Shown one piece after another: positions 60,503-64,000 of a stretch of DNA of 64,000 bases. How positions within the stretch are numbered: position 1 is the stretch's first letter; the number at the start of each line of letters is the position of its first letter. The stretch is taken from positions 481,298-545,297 of the forward strand of contig NZ_NUUX01000013.1 of NCBI RefSeq assembly GCF_002564465.1, given 5' to 3'. A program made the translations under genes and the position numbers. The notes beneath the pieces are model-generated. The model made no database searches and was not told the origin of the DNA. It was given only the letters and a program-made list of their open reading frames with translations. Origin of the DNA: Bacillus sp. AFS088145 (GTDB lineage Bacteria; Bacillota; Bacilli; Bacillales; Bacillaceae_G).

Positions 60503-61695
60503 CCGATCAAAGATGGATGTCTTTACAGTTTTTTGGGTTTTTCTTCACTTTCGGAATCTTCGTGCCTTATTGGTCTGCTTGGCTAACAACAAGTAAAGGT
60601 TTTACAGCTGATGAAGCTGGACTAATCATTGCTTTAGGTTTAATAACAAGGTCAATAACAACCTTTTTTATTTTTCCATTTATAAGTAGATACCTCAATT
60701 TAGCAAGATTAAATCAAGTAGTTTCATTAACTTCTGTTACGCTATTAATCATATTAATCCCGTTTAATAGTTTAATTGCAGTGGCTTTTATTACAGTTTT
60801 ACTAAGCCTTGTTTATCCAATGCCTTTAGCTATGTATGAAGCTATGGCATCTATCCTTATTAGGGAAAGCAAAATAGAGTATGGAAAGAGTAGGTCATAT
60901 GGTTCGATTGGCTATATTATTTCTCTATTATTAACTGGAATACTCATATCTTTAAAAAGTGAAAATGTAGTAATTTACTTTTTGATAATTGGGTGTGTTC
61001 TACTTTCTTTATTAACATCCATTAACGCTCCTTTACCTTTAAAAGCAAAAATAACATCAAAGAAAGTTCCATTGTTTAAGTTGTTTAAATCAAAAGCATT
61101 TTTAATGGTATTAGCGATTTGCATCACCCTTCAAGCTGCACATGCAGCATATTATAGTTATGCTGTTCTTTTTTTGAAAAATATTGGGGTAAAAACAAGT
61201 TTTACAGGATTCATCTTAATCATTGCAGTAATTTCAGAAATTGCTTTCTTCTATATATCAGACTCTCTATTTAAAAGACGATCTGTTCCAGTTTTATTAC
61301 TGTTTAGTGTAAGTGCTTCAATATTAAGATGGGTATTGATCTTTTCTTTTAACAGCATTTCAGTTTTTGTATTGTCGCAATTTTTACATTCGATTACTTT
61401 TGGGCTTACTCAATATGCCTTTGTGAAATACTTAGATGAAAACATTGAAAATAAGTACTTCCCCTTTGCTCATGGAATTTATGCAGCTCTAGGTTTAAGT
61501 TTAGGTAGCGGTATTTTAACATTAGTAAGTGGTTACCTCTACTCTATATCTCCATCTTTTGCTTTTTTAGGTATGGCATTAGTCTGTATCCCCTGTTTAG
61601 GATTGTGTTACTTTTTGAAATTAACATTAGGGGATCAAAATAACTTAACAGGAGAGATAAGTGAAAATGTTACTAGTAAAAGAAAAAGTGTATAG
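60499..61695 (+). CDS. MFS transporter, HcaT/nucleoside-permease-like subgroup
   Basis: 398 residues, about 12 membrane segments. N-terminal SLQFFGFFFTFGIFVPYWSA and the SYGSIGYIISLLLTG segment after helix 4 are typical of the MFS_1_like group that contains HcaT, LacY-related and NupG-type permeases. It probably moves the cluster's substrate in or product out. Translationally coupled to the hydrolase gene. A short hydrophilic end overlaps the start of the next gene. Confidence 0.87.
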   Translation: MTDQRWMSLQFFGFFFTFGIFVPYWSAWLTTSKGFTADEAGLIIALGLITRSITTFFIFPFISRYLNLARLNQVVSLTSVTLLIILIPFNSLIAVAFITVLLSLVYPMPLAMYEAMASILIRESKIEYGKSRSYGSIGYIISLLLTGILISLKSENVVIYFLIIGCVLLSLLTSINAPLPLKAKITSKKVPLFKLFKSKAFLMVLAICITLQAAHAAYYSYAVLFLKNIGVKTSFTGFILIIAVISEIAFFYISDSLFKRRSVPVLLLFSVSASILRWVLIFSFNSISVFVLSQFLHSITFGLTQYAFVKYLDENIENKYFPFAHGIYAALGLSLGSGILTLVSGYLYSISPSFAFLGMALVCIPCLGLCYFLKLTLGDQNNLTGEISENVTSKRKSV

Positions 61696-62095
61696 TACTA
61701 ACAAGTCTGTAAAATCTGATGAAACTATTCATACTGAAGTATTTCAAATGAATGAAGAAAAAGTGATTAAGTTGAAATTTTTGAGTTCAAATTCTCCTAG
61801 AAATCAAGGTGTCGGATTTATTTCAGAAAATGGAATATCAATCAACGATGCCCCAAAACAAAAAACAGTCATTATATGGAGAAGTGAAATTCAACAATCA
61901 GAACTGATCTTAAAATGCTCTAGTGGCTTTTTAAATATTTTTAATGTTTGGGAAGAAGAACGAATGGTGGGATTCCATGATTTTCAGTCTGGTATGAGAA
62001 TCAAAAAGGAGAATGATGTCATGTTCTACAGTTGTAATGATGCTTTTGCGAATGGTGATTTTACCTCTCTAGTATTCTCTCTTCAAATATTATAA
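61661..62095 (+). CDS. Uncharacterised 144-residue protein of the riboswitch cluster
   Basis: GTG start at 61661 with AGGAGAG six bases before; the gene begins 35 bases inside the end of the transporter gene, a sign of close coupling. No signal, membrane segment or cofactor motif. It looks beta-rich: KVIKLKFLSSNSPRNQGVGF, QKTVIIWRSEIQQSELILKC, GFLNIFNVWEEERMVGFHDF. Trp and Phe residues alternate as in small barrels that bind flat ligands. I do not recognise a family. A terminator follows, closing the cluster. Confidence 0.7.
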   Translation: MKMLLVKEKVYSTNKSVKSDETIHTEVFQMNEEKVIKLKFLSSNSPRNQGVGFISENGISINDAPKQKTVIIWRSEIQQSELILKCSSGFLNIFNVWEEERMVGFHDFQSGMRIKKENDVMFYSCNDAFANGDFTSLVFSLQIL

Positions 62096-62142
62096 AGCTA
62101 AATAGATTAAAAAATTCCATTGTCTATCCGATTAAAACTAAC

Positions 62143-62176
62143 AAAAAAGCAGAGTTGAATTTCTCAACTCTGCTTT
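62143..62176 (+). terminator. Terminator closing the riboswitch cluster
   Basis: AAAAGCAGAGTTGA (62145-62158) pairs with TCAACTCTGCTTTT (62163-62176). Confidence 0.85.
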
Positions 62177-62300
62177 TCACTAAAAATCTTTTCCGTAATC
62201 CAAATCATCTTTCCCTGTCTATTTTTGGAAAGAATAGGAAAAACTAAATTAAGATTCGATATAGTAAACTTTTGTTCAATCTAGAAAGTAGGTATTAAAC

Positions 62301-62765
62301 ATGACTGAAGATTTTTTTGCTAATTATGAAAAATTTGTTGTTCCACCTTTATATCAATATACAGGTGAGAAACGAAAATTTAATCCTAAAGACTATGCAT
62401 CTTACTACATCTTAACAGTCTCATTATATGACTCTCTTTTATCAAATTGGAACGATGCGGCTAAATATAAAATAGACGTCCGAAACTGTATAGATCACGT
62501 ATTAAATGATTTTAATGAAAAAAAAGGTGGTAAATATCATCTTCAATTACTTGAATTTGAAAGTGATAAATCCTATTTTGTCATTGCCTTATCTATAAAA
62601 AATAAAATTGAAAAAGAAAAAATCAATGGAATTATTTCAAAGTATATTGAACAACTTGTATCAAACTCTTTTTATATTGGACAGAGCTGGTACTGGCTAA
62701 TTGGTCAAAAAGGGAAAAGAGACCGAAAACTCTTCAATATATCAATAAAGGAATACATGCACTAG
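62301..62765 (+). CDS. Hypothetical cytoplasmic protein
   Basis: 154 residues. Mixed helix and strand, without signal peptide: VVPPLYQYTGEKRKFNPKDY, KIDVRNCIDHVLNDFNEKKG, DKSYFVIALSIKNKIEKEKI, SFYIGQSWYWLIGQKGKRDR. No motif recognised. It lies after the terminator of the P450 cluster and has its own weak ribosome site (GAAAGTAGG), so it is probably independent. Confidence 0.6.
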   Translation: MTEDFFANYEKFVVPPLYQYTGEKRKFNPKDYASYYILTVSLYDSLLSNWNDAAKYKIDVRNCIDHVLNDFNEKKGGKYHLQLLEFESDKSYFVIALSIKNKIEKEKINGIISKYIEQLVSNSFYIGQSWYWLIGQKGKRDRKLFNISIKEYMH

Positions 62766-63071
62766 CCTATATTATTCCGTATTATATTTTTCTTTTATTT
62801 AAAAAAAAGATTTGATTGATATACATTTATCTAACCAATTCCCATTCTATCGATTAAAATTAGTATCCTCCTCTCTTAAATTTCCCCTTCTAAACAAGCT
62901 TTAACAAAGCTATCTAATCGTTCTTTATATAGAACTTACGAATTTTTGTATTTTAAAGATGTTCTAATCAACTGTATCGAATACTTCATAAGCTTCTTCA
63001 ATATTTCCACTAAAAAAAAAGAACCAATCAACTAATCGGCTCATTTCTAAAACTTATGTCAGCTAATGTAA
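62766..63071. other. Intergenic region with a possible degraded gene end
   Basis: On the minus strand short pieces in different frames read like protein: SGNIEEAYEVFDTVD then a stop (near 62965-63011), and KERLDSFVKACLEGEI then a stop (near 62880-62930). They could be the worn C-terminus of one gene. The terminator of modA is at 63012-63042. Confidence 0.3.
63012..63042 (-). terminator. Terminator after modA
   Basis: On the minus strand GAGCCGATT pairs with GATTGGTTC (G-U pairs allowed), followed by nine T residues. Confidence 0.8.
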
Positions 63072-63884
63072 TTAATTTAGCCCCTTAAACCCATACTTCT
63101 CTAATATCTTCATAGACTCATCATTTTGAAGATATTCATAGAATTTTTTAGCTTCTTTAGGTTGCTTGCTATTCTTTATTACACCTAACGGATAAATAAT
63201 TGGATCATGTGTATTTTCAGCTGCTGTTACTACAATTTTAACTTTTGTCGATGTCAGCGCATCTGTTTTATATACAATCCCTGCGTCCACATTATTTGTT
63301 TCTACATAAGAAAGTACTTGTCTAACATCCTTACCATAAACTACTTTGCCTTCAATTGCTTTCCATACATTTAAATTTTCCAATGTTTCTTTACCATATT
63401 GTCCTGCTGGTACCGCTTCTGGGGTACCCATTGAAATTTTATCTGCTTTCGTAAGATCTTCAAAAGAATTAATTTCTTTTTTTGTATCTTTTGGTACAAC
63501 TAATACCAGTTCATTCCCAACTACATCTTTACCTTGGCTCTTATCAATTAAACCATCTTGTATTAAATTATTAAATTTGTCCTCTGCAGCCGAGAAGAAA
63601 AGATCCACCGGTGCTCCTTGAGAAATTTGTTGTTGTAATGCTCCCGATGCTCCAAAGTTAAAGTTTATTTTCACATTAGGATTTGCTTTTTCAAAGTTTG
63701 CTTTAATATCATTTAGTGCATCCTGTAAACTAGCTGCTGCTGAGATCGTCAACTCCACATTCTTTTGAACTGCTTCTTGTTTCTTGCCTGCAGACTTAGT
63801 AGCTTGTTCATTTGTTGAACAACCAGATATTGCTAGTCCTAATATCATCGTTATCGATAAAAATAAAGAATAAAGTTTTTTCAT
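63072..63884 (-). CDS. modA: Molybdate ABC transporter substrate-binding lipoprotein
   Basis: 270 residues. Lipobox AISGC at about residue 22. The ModA pattern is clear: LTISAAASLQDALNDIKANF, NFGASGALQQQISQGAPVDL, FFSAAEDKFNNLI, NELVLVVPKDT and GIVYKTDALTS. It binds molybdate (or tungstate) outside the membrane and hands it to ModB/ModC, whose genes would lie further downstream on this strand but are not found here, so they are either elsewhere or lost. Two palindromes stand directly upstream. Confidence 0.93.
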   Translation of the reverse strand: MKKLYSLFLSITMILGLAISGCSTNEQATKSAGKKQEAVQKNVELTISAAASLQDALNDIKANFEKANPNVKINFNFGASGALQQQISQGAPVDLFFSAAEDKFNNLIQDGLIDKSQGKDVVGNELVLVVPKDTKKEINSFEDLTKADKISMGTPEAVPAGQYGKETLENLNVWKAIEGKVVYGKDVRQVLSYVETNNVDAGIVYKTDALTSTKVKIVVTAAENTHDPIIYPLGVIKNSKQPKEAKKFYEYLQNDESMKILEKYGFKGLN

Positions 63885-63909
63885 TATTCATCTGCCTTCC
63901 TTTTTAAAA

Positions 63910-63947
63910 TATAACTAGTTATATCTAATTATATTTAGTTATAACTA
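63910..63947. promoter_or_regulatory. Twin palindromes upstream of modA
   Basis: TATAACTAGTTATA (63910-63923) and TAGTTATAACTA (63936-63947) are both perfect palindromes built on the same TAGTTATA half-site, with centres 25 bases apart. They begin 26 bases before the modA start and are likely an operator for a dimeric regulator. Confidence 0.65.
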
Positions 63948-64000
63948 AACAAGAAATAGAATTTTAAAATTTTCACTAAATTTACTAGGAATATGCTTTT

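Noticed and set aside
62876-63011. Intact minus-strand gene before modA's terminator
   Set aside because: Protein-like pieces lie in different frames with stops between; at best a worn gene end.

Overview
The window is AT-rich Firmicute DNA with compact genes, strong AGGAGG-type ribosome sites, frequent TTG/GTG starts and many hairpin-plus-T terminators. Several genes match Bacillus families closely (YeeI, DUF2584, DUF3892, a KatX-like catalase, Mga/AtxA-type and RNPP regulators). A Bacillaceae chromosome is the best reading; the genus cannot be fixed from sequence alone. I saw no rRNA, tRNA or CRISPR array.

Layout. 0.3-9.5 kb: CapA-like protein, TolB-like lipoprotein, two-component system, an IS200/IS605 TnpB remnant (5.4-5.6 kb), a methyltransferase, an adhesin-like lipoprotein and a flavin amine oxidase. 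9.6-12.6 kb: acetyltransferase, nucleotidyltransferase, and an RNPP (NprR/PlcR-like) regulator followed by a secreted peptide precursor with three 9-residue repeats. 12.7-19.7 kb: small secreted or membrane proteins, YeeI, a DUF985 cupin, a catalase. 20.0-27.7 kb: a 2-aminoethylphosphonate uptake and degradation operon (ATPase, fused permease, binding protein, PhnW, PhnX, PbfA-like lyase) divergent from a DeoR-type regulator; the lyase carries a one-base frameshift. 27.7-30.8 kb: a decayed stretch with periodic repeats and two truncated genes. 30.8-38.5 kb: two minus-strand operons around a sigma-54 activator: SGNH hydrolase, Na+/solute symporter and DUF3311 protein; and Rieske oxygenase, aldehyde dehydrogenase and tartrate/malate-type dehydrogenase behind a clear -24/-12 promoter. 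This set matches the logic of aerobic carnitine breakdown. 38.7-46.8 kb: 2H phosphoesterase, acetyltransferase, a tandem pair of small CxxC paralogues, an NlpC/P60 hydrolase with three SH3b repeats, a ribA-ribD-HAD phosphatase unit without an FMN riboswitch, and a flavin monooxygenase divergent from an HxlR regulator. 47.0-54.4 kb: WxL surface-protein locus with an Mga/AtxA-like regulator, an esterase, small proteins and a lipoprotein nuclease. 54.6-56.6 kb: acetoacetate-CoA ligase. 56.8-62.2 kb: a guanine-class riboswitch with a 19-bp terminator and a matching long-range antiterminator, followed by a dGTPase-like HD protein, an atypical cytochrome P450, a dienelactone-hydrolase-like enzyme, an MFS transporter and an unknown protein. 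63.1-63.9 kb: ModA.

The loci that look least described are the riboswitch-controlled P450 cluster, the repeat-containing signalling peptide next to the RNPP regulator, and the sigma-54-controlled Rieske operon. All functions are read from sequence motifs and recalled families; no database search was run.
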